Shown: in pieces, positions 22,326 through 31,543 of the stretch
Position numbering within the stretch: position 1 is the stretch's first letter
Layout: every line of letters begins with the position of its first letter
Source of the DNA: a virus
IMG/VR virus record: IMGVR_UViG_3300046501_000546
Location: 1-39,837 of that record
Reading direction: 5' to 3' (one strand)
Length of the DNA: 39,837 nucleotides
Made by a program: the position numbers and the translations under genes
Notes under the pieces: generated by a model
What the model was told of the DNA's origin: nothing
The model's database searches: none
The model's input: the letters and a program-made list of their open reading frames with translations, nothing else

Positions 22326-22688
22326 ATGGCCATGCGCGAACCGAGTGCGGGGGAGTTGGACCGGCGTATCACCCTAAGGTTGAGAACCGACATCCCTGCG
22401 CTGGATCAGGGGCTTGACTCGTTGTTCACCGATCAGAAAAAACGATGGGCAAAGATTGAGCCGGTCGGTACCGCTGTTTACGCGAACGGTGTCCAGACCG
22501 ATATGAAGATCACCCACCGAGTGATTTTTTACTATCTGAAGGGCATGAGCGAGGCGCACGAAGTTGTGCACGGTGCCACGATTTATCGTGTTTGCAGGGT
22601 CGCGGACATGAACGGCAATCGTCGGTTTACCCTGCTTGAGGTTGAAGAGTTAGGGCCGGAGCAAGACGGGGGAGGGATCTATGGCTAA
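22326..22688 (+). CDS. Head closure / head-tail joining protein
   Basis: 120 residues. LDRRITLRLRTDIP and RWAKIEPVGTAVYANG, followed by HRVIFYYLKGM and a HGATIYRVCRVADMNGNRRF segment, fit the small head-tail joining (SPP1 gp16/HK97 gp7-like) family. It seals the connector after packaging. It overlaps the next gene by 8 bp. Confidence 0.8.
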   Translation: MAMREPSAGELDRRITLRLRTDIPALDQGLDSLFTDQKKRWAKIEPVGTAVYANGVQTDMKITHRVIFYYLKGMSEAHEVVHGATIYRVCRVADMNGNRRFTLLEVEELGPEQDGGGIYG

Positions 22689-23202
22689 CTCAGCTTCCGT
22701 TGACGGTTACTTGCATTTCGAGGGCTATGACAACCTGCCGCGAGATATCTTCGATAAGAAGAAAATTCGTGCAGGCATGCGCAAAGCCGGGCGGCTGGTG
22801 ATGCAAAAGGCCCAGATGAACTTGGCTCTTGCGCGTGGTGAGGAAGGCTACCCGGTCAATCGCACCGGGGCGACCTTGGAGTCGATCTCTTTCAAGGTGT
22901 CGCGATCGGGCTTCCTGGTCAGAGTTGCTCCGCGCAAGACCAGTGCCATGCCAGAGTTTTATCCGGCCTACTTGCACTACGGTGTGAAGAAAGGCCGTCG
23001 CCCTGGGAAGCTGGCACCCGGTAAGGGCAAGGGTCGGAAGAATCGTCGCGCCGCTGGTGCCCGCGCTCGACTCGTTGCTGAACGGGCTGCCGGTGAGTGG
23101 CGCATCAAGCCCCGTGACAACTACATGGCCGATGCATTGCAGGACTCCAATGCAGACGTTCAAGCCATTCTCTCTGCGGCGTTCGCCGCGGCGTTGAGCT
23201 GA
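22681..23202 (+). CDS. HK97 gp10-like neck/tail-completion protein
   Basis: 173 residues. The N-terminal FEGYDNLPRDIFDKKKIRAG, the MRKAGRLVMQKAQMNL helix and the PVNRTGATLESISFKVSR strand fit HK97 gp10-like proteins. A strongly basic insert (KKGRRPGKLAPGKGKGRKNR) precedes the C-terminal RDNYMADALQDS segment, which fits the same family. It contributes to the neck or tail completion. Confidence 0.75.
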   Translation: MANSASVDGYLHFEGYDNLPRDIFDKKKIRAGMRKAGRLVMQKAQMNLALARGEEGYPVNRTGATLESISFKVSRSGFLVRVAPRKTSAMPEFYPAYLHYGVKKGRRPGKLAPGKGKGRKNRRAAGARARLVAERAAGEWRIKPRDNYMADALQDSNADVQAILSAAFAAALS

Positions 23203-23245
23203 TCTCCGCCAGCAGTTGCTGGCGCCTCTCTCCCTGGAACAAACG

Positions 23246-23854
23246 ATGAAAATCAGTCTGATCGTCGCGCACCTGCGTGCGTACTGTCCTGCCTTTTCCG
23301 GTCGTGTGTCGGCTGGTATTGATTGGGACGCCGTGGCTACCAGTACCAAGTTAAGCCATCCCTCTGCGTACGTGATCGCGGCCGGTGATGACGCTGCCGG
23401 AAACGACCTACAGAACGGAGTCCGCCAAGACATCACCGATTTGTTTGACGTGATCTTGGTGCTCGACAGCACCGACGAGCGCGGCCAAGAGGCGGCCGAT
23501 CTGCTGCACGATCTGCGCGCTGGCTTATGGAAAGCCCTGGTGGGCTGGAAGCCTGGCACCGAGTACGACCCGATCGAATACGGCGGTGGCAGCTTGGTTT
23601 TTATCAATCGGGCCCGAGTCGTGTACCGCTTCAGCTTTGAAACCGCGTTTCAACTGGGCCGAAACCGGGCGTCTGACCCTCCCGAAACTTGGGAGGAATT
23701 CGAGCTCGATGGCCTGCCCGCGCTTGAGGGGGTCGATTTCAACGTCGACTTCATTGATCCCGCTGACCCCAACCTTCAGCGGCCGGGCCCAGATGGCCGG
23801 ATCGAGGCAACTTTCTCCGTTGAACTACCGAAACCCACTGAGGACTCCCCATGA
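23246..23854 (+). CDS. Tail terminator-like protein
   Basis: 202 residues from the ATG at 23246; a TTG start 30 bases upstream also exists. The N-terminus (MKISLIVAHLRAYCPAFSG) and the core LFDVILVLDSTDERGQEAADLLHDLRAGLWKALVGW resemble phage tail terminator / gp37-type proteins that cap the growing tail tube. The place, between neck genes and the sheath module, agrees. A small hairpin (CGCCAG/CTGGCG) lies just upstream. Confidence 0.7.
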   Translation: MKISLIVAHLRAYCPAFSGRVSAGIDWDAVATSTKLSHPSAYVIAAGDDAAGNDLQNGVRQDITDLFDVILVLDSTDERGQEAADLLHDLRAGLWKALVGWKPGTEYDPIEYGGGSLVFINRARVVYRFSFETAFQLGRNRASDPPETWEEFELDGLPALEGVDFNVDFIDPADPNLQRPGPDGRIEATFSVELPKPTEDSP

Positions 23855-24060
23855 GCCGCATGACTGTGTACCCGGCCGCGGGCCGGGTGGTGCCTGACCC
23901 TGAAGCCGGCGGCGACTTGCCCGCGGAGGGACGTGAAGTCCCGCGAGACGCGTACTGGCAGCGCCGCCTGCGTGATCGGGACGTCACCCTCGACGCGCCC
24001 AAGCAGGCCAAGGCCACTACTAAACCCCCGGCTCCGGCCACCCCAGGGAGCGCTGAATAA
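23851..24060 (+). CDS. DUF2635 family protein (Mu gp38-like)
   Basis: 69 residues. The motif RVVPDPEAGGDLPAEGREVP followed by YWQRRLRDRDV defines DUF2635, the short protein encoded immediately before the sheath in Mu-like tails. Its function is unclear. It overlaps both neighbours. Confidence 0.85.
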   Translation: MSRMTVYPAAGRVVPDPEAGGDLPAEGREVPRDAYWQRRLRDRDVTLDAPKQAKATTKPPAPATPGSAE

Positions 24061-25541
24061 TGATCAGCTTTAACACCATCCCCAGCGATCTGCGCGTGCC
24101 GCTGTTCTACGCCGAGGTCGACAATTCACAGGCCAACAGCGGCGGTTCGAGCATGCCGCGGCTGATCGTGGCGCAGGTCAACGATGACGCCACCGCGGCG
24201 GAAATTGGCCAACTGACCCTGGTGTCAAGCCTGGGCCTGGCCAAGGGCATTGGCGGCGTCGGCTCGATGCTCGCGCAGATGTACGAAACCTGGCGCCGTA
24301 TCGATCCGGCCGGAGAGGTCTGGTGCCTGCCGCTTAAAGGCGAAGGCGTCAAGGCGGCCGGCACTGTCACCATCAGCGGCGCGGCCACCGCGGGTGGCGA
24401 GCTGAACCTGTACGTCGGTGGCAGCCGCGTGCGCGCGACCGTGACCAAGGGAGCCACTCCGACGTTGGTGGCCGCGGCTTTGGCGGCGGCGGTGAATGCG
24501 GCCGGGCTGTCGGTCGTGGCCACGGCGCTGGTCGGTGTTGTGACGCTGACCAGCAAATGGTCCGGCGCGAGCGGTAATGATCTGGTGCTGCAGCTCAATC
24601 GTTTGGGCCGTAATAACGGCGAAGCTACCCCGGCCGGCCTGACCGTGGTTGTGTCGCCGATGAGTGGCGGCGTGGGTTCACCCGACGTCGCGTTGGCTTT
24701 GGCCAGCTTGGGCGACGAACCATTCGAGTTCATCTGTGCGCCGTGGGCTGATGCCACCTCGTTGGATGCATGGAAAGCCTTTATGGACGACACCAGCGGC
24801 CGTTGGAGTTGGGCCAAGCAACTTTATGGGCATGTCTACACCGCCCTGCGCGGCACCCTTGGTGCCCTGGTGGCGTTCAGCGCGACGCGTAACGACCAGC
24901 ACGCCACCATTCACGGCTTTGAAACCAGTTGCCCTGATCCGGTGTGGAACGTAGCGGCGGCCTATGCGGCGCGTAGCGCGGTGTTCATCTCGGCGGATCC
25001 GGCGCGGCCGACCCAAACCGGCGAGCTGAACGGTCTCACCCCGGCCCCGGCGGGCGAGCGCTTCACCTTGACTGAGCGTCAGTCGTTGTTGAACCGCGGC
25101 ATTGCCACGGCCTACTTCGGCGGCAACGCGCAGCGCATCGAGCGGGCGATTACCAGCTATCAGCTCAACGCCTTTGACCAGCCGGATGATTCCTACCTGG
25201 ACAGCGAGACGCTGCACCAGTCGGCCTATGTGATCGGCTACCTGAAAGCACGGGTGACCAGCAAGTACGGCCGGCACAAGTTGGCCAATGACGGCACGCG
25301 CTTCGGCGCCGGCCAGGCGATTGTCACGCCGAACGTGATCCGCGCCGAGATGATCGCCGGCTACTACGCGCTGGAGCAGTTGGGCATCGTGGAAAACGCC
25401 GACGCCTTCGCGGCCAATCTGATCGTTGAGCGTTCGAGCACCAACCCGAATCGGCTCAACGTGTTGTATCCGCCGGACCTGGTCAATCAGTTACGGATCT
25501 TCGCGTTGCAGTATCAGTTCCGCCTGCAGTACGCGATCTGA
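24060..25541 (+). CDS. Contractile tail sheath protein (Mu gpL-like)
   Basis: 493 residues. Opening FNTIPSDLRVPLFYAEVDNS, then SLGLAKGIGGVGSMLAQMYE and the C-terminal GYLKARVTSKYGRHKLANDG are typical of Mu-type sheath proteins. It forms the contractile outer tube, so the phage is myovirus-like. Followed by a terminator and the tube gene, the usual order. Confidence 0.95.
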   Translation: MISFNTIPSDLRVPLFYAEVDNSQANSGGSSMPRLIVAQVNDDATAAEIGQLTLVSSLGLAKGIGGVGSMLAQMYETWRRIDPAGEVWCLPLKGEGVKAAGTVTISGAATAGGELNLYVGGSRVRATVTKGATPTLVAAALAAAVNAAGLSVVATALVGVVTLTSKWSGASGNDLVLQLNRLGRNNGEATPAGLTVVVSPMSGGVGSPDVALALASLGDEPFEFICAPWADATSLDAWKAFMDDTSGRWSWAKQLYGHVYTALRGTLGALVAFSATRNDQHATIHGFETSCPDPVWNVAAAYAARSAVFISADPARPTQTGELNGLTPAPAGERFTLTERQSLLNRGIATAYFGGNAQRIERAITSYQLNAFDQPDDSYLDSETLHQSAYVIGYLKARVTSKYGRHKLANDGTRFGAGQAIVTPNVIRAEMIAGYYALEQLGIVENADAFAANLIVERSSTNPNRLNVLYPPDLVNQLRIFALQYQFRLQYAI

Positions 25542-25557
25542 TTTAACCCCCGTCCAA

Positions 25558-25581
25558 AGCCCGCCGCGTGCGGGCTTTTTT
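25558..25581 (+). terminator. Terminator between sheath and tube genes
   Basis: AGCCCGC (25558-25564) pairs with GCGGGCT (25570-25576), followed by TTTTT. Confidence 0.8.
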
Positions 25582-25595
25582 GTAGGAGAGAGGCC

Positions 25596-25943
25596 ATGGG
25601 CCAGAAAGTTGCGGGCACCGTCTATATCAAGGCAGACGGCGTTCAGTTCACCGTCACCGGCGGCGTGGAAGTGCCGCTGAGTGACAAAAAGCGCGAGTCG
25701 GTGGCACCCGGTTTTTTCAAGGAAGAGGACCTGGTGCCGTATGTGAAGGCCACCGTGGTGGACGCGCCGGACCTGCCGCTCAAGCAAATCATGGAGGCCA
25801 CTGATCAGACGGTCACCGTCGAGTTCAAGAACGGCCGTGTGTATGTGTTGGCGGGTGGGTTTGTGGTGGACGAGCCGACCTCCAAGGGTGATGACGGCAC
25901 CATCGATATCCAGTGGGATGGCAGTAAGGGGGGCTTCCAATGA
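25596..25943 (+). CDS. Tail tube protein (Mu gpM-like)
   Basis: 115 residues, short as expected for the Mu/P2-type tube. GTVYIKADGVQFTVTGGVEV and LKQIMEATDQTVTVEFKNGR, followed by WDGSKGGFQ, are family features. Forms the inner tail tube. It overlaps the chaperone gene by 4 bp. Confidence 0.9.
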   Translation: MGQKVAGTVYIKADGVQFTVTGGVEVPLSDKKRESVAPGFFKEEDLVPYVKATVVDAPDLPLKQIMEATDQTVTVEFKNGRVYVLAGGFVVDEPTSKGDDGTIDIQWDGSKGGFQ

Positions 25944-26242
25944 GCCAGGTAATTACGCACACCTTGTCCGCGCCGATTCAGGCGCATGACGAACAGGTGC
26001 TGGAACTGATCCTGCGCCGGCCGACGGTGGCCGAGGTGCGCGCGATCAAGGCGCTGCCGTACAAGATCGACAAAAACGAAGAAGTGTCACTGGACATGGA
26101 CGTGGCGGCCAAATACATCGCGGTCTGCGCGGGGATTCCGGCACCCTCGGTGAATCAGCTGGACTTGGCGGACCTGAACAACCTGGCCTGGGCCGTTGCC
26201 GGTTTTTTCATGACTGCGGCATCAGCGACCTTGGTGGCCTGA
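25940..26242 (+). CDS. Tail assembly chaperone, short form (Mu gp41-like)
   Basis: 100 residues in the zero frame, with LELILRRPTVAEVRAIKALP and a DLNNLAWAVAGFF end. It is the 'G-type' product of the tail assembly locus and presumably binds the tape measure protein during tail assembly. A slippery T-TTT-TTC near its end produces a longer form. Confidence 0.85.
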   Translation: MSQVITHTLSAPIQAHDEQVLELILRRPTVAEVRAIKALPYKIDKNEEVSLDMDVAAKYIAVCAGIPAPSVNQLDLADLNNLAWAVAGFFMTAASATLVA

Positions 26243-26370
26243 TTGCCGTGGCCTATGACCTGGCTTTTTTTTGGAAAGTCGGACCCGAACAAATGATGGT
26301 GCTGCCGCTGGATACGTTCACCGAATCATTGGAGAACGCCCAGCGCATTAATCAAGTTCAGCAGGGGTAG
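25940..26370 (+). CDS. Tail assembly chaperone, -1 frameshift long form
   Basis: Reading 25940-26209 and then stepping back one base (26209-26370) gives about 143 residues, with a C-terminal extension GLIAVAYDLAFFWKVGPEQ followed by MMVLPLDTFTESLENA. The -1 frame is open from the slip site to TAG at 26368 and fills the gap before the tape measure. Conserved -1 frameshifts in this position are known in dsDNA phages (lambda G/GT, Mu gp41, P2 E). The long form is thought to recruit tail tube subunits. Confidence 0.75.
26203..26209 (+). promoter_or_regulatory. Programmed -1 ribosomal frameshift slippery site
   Basis: T-TTT-TTC in the zero frame (codons TTT 26204-26206, TTC 26207-26209) fits the X-XXY-YYZ rule. 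It lies 33 bases before the zero-frame stop, and the -1 frame stays open afterward. Confidence 0.75.
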
Positions 26371-26372
26371 GT

Positions 26373-28289
26373 ATGGCCGATAAGTTTCAACTTAAGGCGC
26401 TGATTACCGGTGTCGATAAGCTGTCGCCGACCTTGGCCGGTATCCGGAAAAATGTCGCCAGCTTCCGTAAGGGGCTAGAGCGCACGGGGCTGGGCAAGAT
26501 CGGCTTTAGTGACATCGTCACGGGCGGAGCTTTGGCGGCCCCGTTCATTGCCGGGGCCGCGGCCGCGATTGAATTTGAGTCGCAAATGGCTGATGTGCGT
26601 AAGGTGGTCAACTTTGACACCCCGGTGCAGTTCAAGCAGATGGGTGAAGACATCGGGAAGATGTCTGAGCGGCTGCCGATGGCTGCCAATGACATTGCCA
26701 AGATCGTCGCCGCCGGCGGCCAGTCGGGCATTGCCCGGGAGGAGCTGCTGGGCTTTGCCGAGGCGGCGGTGAAAATGGGTATTGCCTTCGACCAGACCGC
26801 TGACGAAAGCGGCAGCATGATGTCAACGTGGCGCACGGCATTCAAAATGAGCCAAACCGATGTGGTCGGGTTGGCGGATAAAATCAACTACCTGGGCAAC
26901 ACCGGTCCTGCCAACACCAAGCAGATTTCCGCCATCGTCACGGAAGTCGGGGCGCTGGGTGAGGTGGCCGGTCTTTCGTCGGGCCAGATCGCCGCGATGG
27001 GGGCGACCATGGCCGGCGTCGGCGTCAAGCAAGATGTGGCCGCTACCGGCATCAAGAACTTTATGTTGGCGCTGACCAAAGGCTCGGCGGCGACCAAGAG
27101 CCAAGCCGAGGCTTACAAGGCGTTACGGCTGGACTCGAAAAGCGTGGCTGTGGCGATGCAAAAAGATGCGCAGGGGACAATGCTGGATCTGCTCAAGCGC
27201 ATTTCGCAGGTCGATAAAGCCAAGCGTCCCGCGTTGCTGACCAATTTATTCGGCAGCGAATCGATTGCGGCGATTACGCCGCTGCTGACCAACCTGGGGC
27301 TACTCGAGAGCAACTTGCAAAAGGTCGGCGACACCACGAAGTATGCCGGCTCGATGGATAAGGAGTACGCCTCCCGCGCGGCCACCACAGCCAACAACCT
27401 GCAGCTGTTGCGCAACGCCGCAGCCAGTGTGGCGCGGTCGGTCGGCAATGCCCTGTTGCCGGGTATCAATGCGGTGGTCGATGGCCTACGGCCGATGATT
27501 GCCTACGCTGCGGAGTTGATCCAGGCCAACCCGCAGTTGGTTCGTGGCCTGGCCATCGCCGGCGGCGCCTTCACCGCGCTGCGGGTGGCGGTGTTTGCGG
27601 CGACCGTGGCCACCCGGGTGTTAGGCGTGGCCTTTGCGGCGACACCGGTGGGCATCATAGCCGTCGCTATCGCCGCGGCGGCGGGTTTGATCGTTGCCAA
27701 TTGGGAAACGATCGGGCCGTTCTTCACCGCGCTGTGGGAGCTGATCAAGGCGCTGTCGACACCCTTTATGGAATTTATGAGGGGCGTGTTTGATTGGTCG
27801 CCGCTGGGGTTGCTGATCAAGCACTGGTCGCCAATCACCGCCTTTTTTAAAGAACTGTGGGAGGGGGTCAAACCGTACTTGCAGCCGATCCTGAGTATGT
27901 TCGGGCTTGAAGAGGGCGGCGCCGGGCTCACCGCGAAAGTGGCCAGTTACGCCGAGGAGCAACGCCAACGCAATGCTGGCCCCGGCGGCGGTACCGGCGC
28001 GTTCCTGCAGGCCAATGCGGTGAGCATTGCGAGGAATCAGCAGGCCGAACGTAACCTCACCCAGACCGGCCTTGATCCGGGCAAGCTATTGCGCCCGCTG
28101 GGGCTGCCGGCCCCGGGCTCACTGGTACAGCAAGCCTCGGCGAATAACCGCACACAACTGGATGGGGCGTTGGTGATGCGTTTCGAGAACGCCCCGCCGG
28201 GCTTCCGGGCCGATCCGGGGACGAGCAACCAACCAGGGCTGTCGATCACGCCGAAGGTGGGCTACCGCACGCTAGGGGGAAATCCGTAA
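26373..28289 (+). CDS. Tape measure protein (TP901-like)
   Basis: 638 residues. The N-terminal third matches phage TP901-type tape measures (EFESQMADVRKVVNFDTPVQ, ANTKQISAIVTEVGALGEVA, MGATMAGVGVKQDVAATGIK). Hydrophobic stretches lie in the middle (AGGAFTALRVAVFAATVATR, VGIIAVAIAAAAGLIVANW). It sets tail length and forms part of the ejection conduit. It is short compared with many siphophages, in line with a short contractile tail. Confidence 0.9.
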   Translation: MADKFQLKALITGVDKLSPTLAGIRKNVASFRKGLERTGLGKIGFSDIVTGGALAAPFIAGAAAAIEFESQMADVRKVVNFDTPVQFKQMGEDIGKMSERLPMAANDIAKIVAAGGQSGIAREELLGFAEAAVKMGIAFDQTADESGSMMSTWRTAFKMSQTDVVGLADKINYLGNTGPANTKQISAIVTEVGALGEVAGLSSGQIAAMGATMAGVGVKQDVAATGIKNFMLALTKGSAATKSQAEAYKALRLDSKSVAVAMQKDAQGTMLDLLKRISQVDKAKRPALLTNLFGSESIAAITPLLTNLGLLESNLQKVGDTTKYAGSMDKEYASRAATTANNLQLLRNAAASVARSVGNALLPGINAVVDGLRPMIAYAAELIQANPQLVRGLAIAGGAFTALRVAVFAATVATRVLGVAFAATPVGIIAVAIAAAAGLIVANWETIGPFFTALWELIKALSTPFMEFMRGVFDWSPLGLLIKHWSPITAFFKELWEGVKPYLQPILSMFGLEEGGAGLTAKVASYAEEQRQRNAGPGGGTGAFLQANAVSIARNQQAERNLTQTGLDPGKLLRPLGLPAPGSLVQQASANNRTQLDGALVMRFENAPPGFRADPGTSNQPGLSITPKVGYRTLGGNP

Positions 28290-29548
28290 TGAGTGAATGG
28301 CGCGACCGTAAACAAGGCGCCTCCTTTCGAGGGGTACCGTTCCTGGTGGACACCGACAGCGTGCCTGTCGGTCGGCGCACCCAGTTGCATGAGTTCCCGA
28401 AGCGCGATCAACCCTTTGTCGAAGACCTCGGGCGGCGAACCCGGCAATATAAGTTCGTGGGCTTTGTCGCCGGGGATGACTTCCTGGCGCAACGCGACCG
28501 GCTGCTCACCGCCCTGGACAAACCTGGCGCCGGTGAGTTGGTGCATCCGTGGTTCGGGCGCATGACCGTCACCGCAGGTGAGTGCGAGTTGTCGCATGCG
28601 CGCAATGAGCTGGGCATGGCGCGCTTTAATCTGGTGTTTATCGACGGCATGCTGGAATTCCCGGTGCAGTCGCCGAACACCCGTCGGGCGCTGGCGACCC
28701 AGGCACCGAGCCTGTTGGGCTCGATCAAGGGGCGCTTCAACGCGGCCATTGCGCCGGTGGATTTGGCCCGGCAACGCACCAGCGCCGTGCGCTCAGCGGT
28801 GTCAGGGGCGATGGGCTTTGCGCTGAAGTTCCTCAGTCCCGGTACCGCCTTGGGCAGCGATATCAGCGGTCTGGTGTCCTCGCTGATGAATGGCCCGGGC
28901 GCGTTCGCCGACAGTCTGCTGTCCGGGATCAGTGGCTTGGAGCGCTCCTTCGGCGGCTACGGCTCCAGCGGTTCGTTTAGCGGCAGCCGCGCCAAGGCCG
29001 CGGAGTTGTCCTCGCTGCAAGCCTCAGCGCCGGTACCGGATGATCCGGAGGTGGCGACGATTCAGGCAGCGGTGGTCGGGCTAGTGCAGGATGCGGCGCT
29101 GCTGGATGTGCTGTTGGACATGGCCGAGGTGCCGGTCGGGGTCAATCCGGGGGGCAGTTCGCCGGCGGCGGTGGACGTACAACTGGCGCAGCAAGGGGCC
29201 ACGATCGAGGCCGGCACCGAAGTTGAGACGGCGGTGCCGGTGGCCGACGACGTGCTGGCGGTGCGTGACTCGATCAGCGAGGCGATGTGGTCAGTTGCAG
29301 GAGAAAGCCCGCCGGAACACTTCAGCGCGCTGAGCGAGGTGCGTGTGGTTCTGGATCGGCATTTGACCGAGGTGGCGCGCAGCGGGGTCGGGCTGCGCGT
29401 GTATGCCCCGGCTGAAACCGTGTCAGCCTTGGTGCTGGCCCATACGCTGTATGGCGATGCGCTGCGCAGTGGCGAAATCGTTGCGCGTAACCGTGTGCGT
29501 CACCCGGGCTTTGTGCCCGCCACCGAACTTCAAGTCGCGAAAACCTAA
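28289..29548 (+). CDS. DNA circularisation protein N-terminal domain, Mu gpN-like
   Basis: 419 residues. The N-terminal ~100 residues (ASFRGVPFLVDTDSVPVGRR, TQLHEFPKRDQPFVEDLGRR) define the DNA_circ_N domain of Mu gpN-like tail proteins, and the rest is alpha-helical and Ala/Ser/Gly-rich. In Mu, gpN is a baseplate/hub-region structural protein (gp43 position). It overlaps the tape measure stop (TAATG). Confidence 0.85.
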   Translation: MSEWRDRKQGASFRGVPFLVDTDSVPVGRRTQLHEFPKRDQPFVEDLGRRTRQYKFVGFVAGDDFLAQRDRLLTALDKPGAGELVHPWFGRMTVTAGECELSHARNELGMARFNLVFIDGMLEFPVQSPNTRRALATQAPSLLGSIKGRFNAAIAPVDLARQRTSAVRSAVSGAMGFALKFLSPGTALGSDISGLVSSLMNGPGAFADSLLSGISGLERSFGGYGSSGSFSGSRAKAAELSSLQASAPVPDDPEVATIQAAVVGLVQDAALLDVLLDMAEVPVGVNPGGSSPAAVDVQLAQQGATIEAGTEVETAVPVADDVLAVRDSISEAMWSVAGESPPEHFSALSEVRVVLDRHLTEVARSGVGLRVYAPAETVSALVLAHTLYGDALRSGEIVARNRVRHPGFVPATELQVAKT

Positions 29549-29550
29549 CT

Positions 29551-30660
29551 ATGGACGAGCTGAACAAAGTCACCCTGAGCGTGGGTGGGCACGACTACGC
29601 CGGTTGGAAAAGCGTCAGCATCGGCGCCGGTCTGGAACGCCAGGCGCGGGATTTCAACCTGGGCGTTACCTGGCGCTGGCCAGGCAGCGCCGAGGTGCCG
29701 CAGCGGATTGGCCAGGGCGAAGCGGTGGAACTGCGCATTGGTCCGGATCTGCTGTTGACCGGTTATGTGTTCAGCACGCCGATTCGTTACGACAGCGAGT
29801 CGGTGACGCTGAGCATTGCTGGGCGTTCACGCACCGCGGACCTGGTGGACTGCGCCGCGGTCAATCAGCCCGGGCAATGGCGCGGCCAAAGCGTGCAAAC
29901 GATCATCGCGGCGATTGCCGGCGAGTACGGGATTAAGGTGGTCAACGATGCCGCGGTGACCTTGGGTCTGGAGGACCATACGCTGGAGCCGGGGGAGACG
30001 GCGTTTGAAAGCATCGACCGGCTGTTGACCCTGTCGCGGCTGTTCAGCACCGACGACGGCCAGGGGCGCTTGGTGATTGCCCGCCCGGGCAGTGCCGGCC
30101 GCGCGGTGGACACCCTGGAGCTGGGCAAAAACCTGCTGTCCGGCGATACCGCGCTGGACTTTTCCAGCGTGTTTTCCGAATACGTCAGCAAGGGTCAGCG
30201 TAGTGGCAGCGACGCCAGTTTTGGCGCCGCAGCCAGCGAGGTCGAGGCGCGCCTGAGCGACCCGCGCATTAACCGGCGACGGGTGAAGGTCATCCAGCAA
30301 TCCGGACAAATAACTGCAGCACTGGCCCGCGAGCGGGTCGAGTGGGAGCGGGCCAGTGCGGTCGGCAAGGCATTGTCCGTCAACTACGTGGTGCAGGGCT
30401 GGCGGCAAAGCAACGGCGCGCTGTGGCGGCACAACATGATTGTGCGGGTGGTCGATCCGTTGATTGGTCTGGACCGCGACATGCTGATTAGTGAAATCAG
30501 TTACGAGCTGGGCGAGCAGGGCACCACGGCAAAAATCAGCGTGGCACCGCCGGAAGCCTTCCTGCCGGAGCCGAACGACGCGCTTGCAAAACGCAAGCTC
30601 AAGAAAGGCAAGAAGACCGACAACTTCGAATACCTCATTCCAGCGGACTACAAACCATGA
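29551..30660 (+). CDS. Baseplate hub protein (Mu gpP / GpD-like)
   Basis: 369 residues. KVTLSVGGHDYAGWKSVSIG begins the hub fold; TGYVFSTPIRYDSESVTLSI and SLTAD-type GRSRTADLVDCAA follow. The C-terminus has MIVRVVDPLIGLDRDMLISE, then a lysine-rich tail. It binds the spike and is central to the baseplate. The next start overlaps by 4 bp. Confidence 0.9.
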   Translation: MDELNKVTLSVGGHDYAGWKSVSIGAGLERQARDFNLGVTWRWPGSAEVPQRIGQGEAVELRIGPDLLLTGYVFSTPIRYDSESVTLSIAGRSRTADLVDCAAVNQPGQWRGQSVQTIIAAIAGEYGIKVVNDAAVTLGLEDHTLEPGETAFESIDRLLTLSRLFSTDDGQGRLVIARPGSAGRAVDTLELGKNLLSGDTALDFSSVFSEYVSKGQRSGSDASFGAAASEVEARLSDPRINRRRVKVIQQSGQITAALARERVEWERASAVGKALSVNYVVQGWRQSNGALWRHNMIVRVVDPLIGLDRDMLISEISYELGEQGTTAKISVAPPEAFLPEPNDALAKRKLKKGKKTDNFEYLIPADYKP

Positions 30661-31160
30661 GAAACATTTTGGCGCGCGGCCTGGTGGCCCTGGGCAACTC
30701 GGCGAGCAAGCTGCAAAGCCTGCAGCTGCGGCTGTTGGCGGGCGAGGTCAAAGACAACGTGGAGCACCTGGAGCCGTATGGGTTCACGGCCTGCCCCCTG
30801 GCGGGGGCCGAGGCGCTGGCCGGGTTCATTGGCGGTGACCGCAGTCACGCGGTGGTGATCGTGGTCGCGGATCGGCGCTTCCGCCTGCAGGGACTCAAGT
30901 CGGGCGAGGTGGCCCTGTACACCGACGAAGGCGATTTCATTCATTTCAAGCGCGGCCGGATCATCGACATTGAAACCGTGACCCTGAATATCAAGGCCAC
31001 GCAGTCGGTGAACTTTGATACGCCGCTGATCAAAACGACCGGCCGCATTGAATCGGATGGCGATCAGGTCGCCAGCGACGTGAGCCAAATCAATCACCTG
31101 CATAACGGCGTGAAACAGGGCACCGAGCAAAGCGGGCCGCCGGTCGGGGGTGGAGCATGA
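30657..31160 (+). CDS. Baseplate spike protein (Mu gp45 / GpV-like)
   Basis: 167 residues. It starts RNILARGLVALGNSASKLQSL and has the OB-fold segment PLAGAEALAGFIGGDRSHAV, followed by the beta-helix repeat region. The spike-tip motif HLH (H147, H149 in INHLHNGV) resembles the iron-binding histidine tip of phage spikes. Used for piercing the outer membrane during contraction. Confidence 0.9.
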   Translation: MRNILARGLVALGNSASKLQSLQLRLLAGEVKDNVEHLEPYGFTACPLAGAEALAGFIGGDRSHAVVIVVADRRFRLQGLKSGEVALYTDEGDFIHFKRGRIIDIETVTLNIKATQSVNFDTPLIKTTGRIESDGDQVASDVSQINHLHNGVKQGTEQSGPPVGGGA

Positions 31161-31543
31161 CGCGTGAAGATCTGTTGCGCCGCTCGGTGACCATCAGCCT
31201 GTTCACCTGGCGCCGGGCCGGGCCGGATGACCGGGTGGACGACAGCGACCGTAAGGGCTGGTGGGGCGACTGCGTGCCGACGGTGGCCGGCGACCAGATC
31301 GGCTCGCGGCTGTGGTTGTTGTCGCGCCACACGCTGGTCGCGCAGACGCTGCAGGATGCCCAGGCCTACGCCGAAGAGGCACTGGCCTGGCTGCTCGATG
31401 ATCAGATTGTCACGGCCGTCACCGTCACGGCCGAGCGGCAAGGCAACGATCGGATGAACCTGCACGTGATGCTCACCGAGCAGAGCGGTGAAACGCTGGA
31501 ACTGAATTTTGCAGACACCTGGGAGCTGATCAATGGCGTATGA
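31157..31543 (+). CDS. Mu gp46-like baseplate protein (gp25-type)
   Basis: 128 residues. VTISLFTWRRAGPDD, WWGDCVPTVAGDQIGSRLWL and the YAEEALAWLLDDQIV helix match the GP46 family. It is a baseplate wedge component. It overlaps the neighbours by 4 and 11 bp. Confidence 0.9.
   Translation: MTREDLLRRSVTISLFTWRRAGPDDRVDDSDRKGWWGDCVPTVAGDQIGSRLWLLSRHTLVAQTLQDAQAYAEEALAWLLDDQIVTAVTVTAERQGNDRMNLHVMLTEQSGETLELNFADTWELINGV

Noticed and set aside
26243-26372. Apparent gap or degraded gene between the tail chaperone and tape measure
   Set aside because: Explained by the -1 frameshift extension, which keeps an open frame to 26370.
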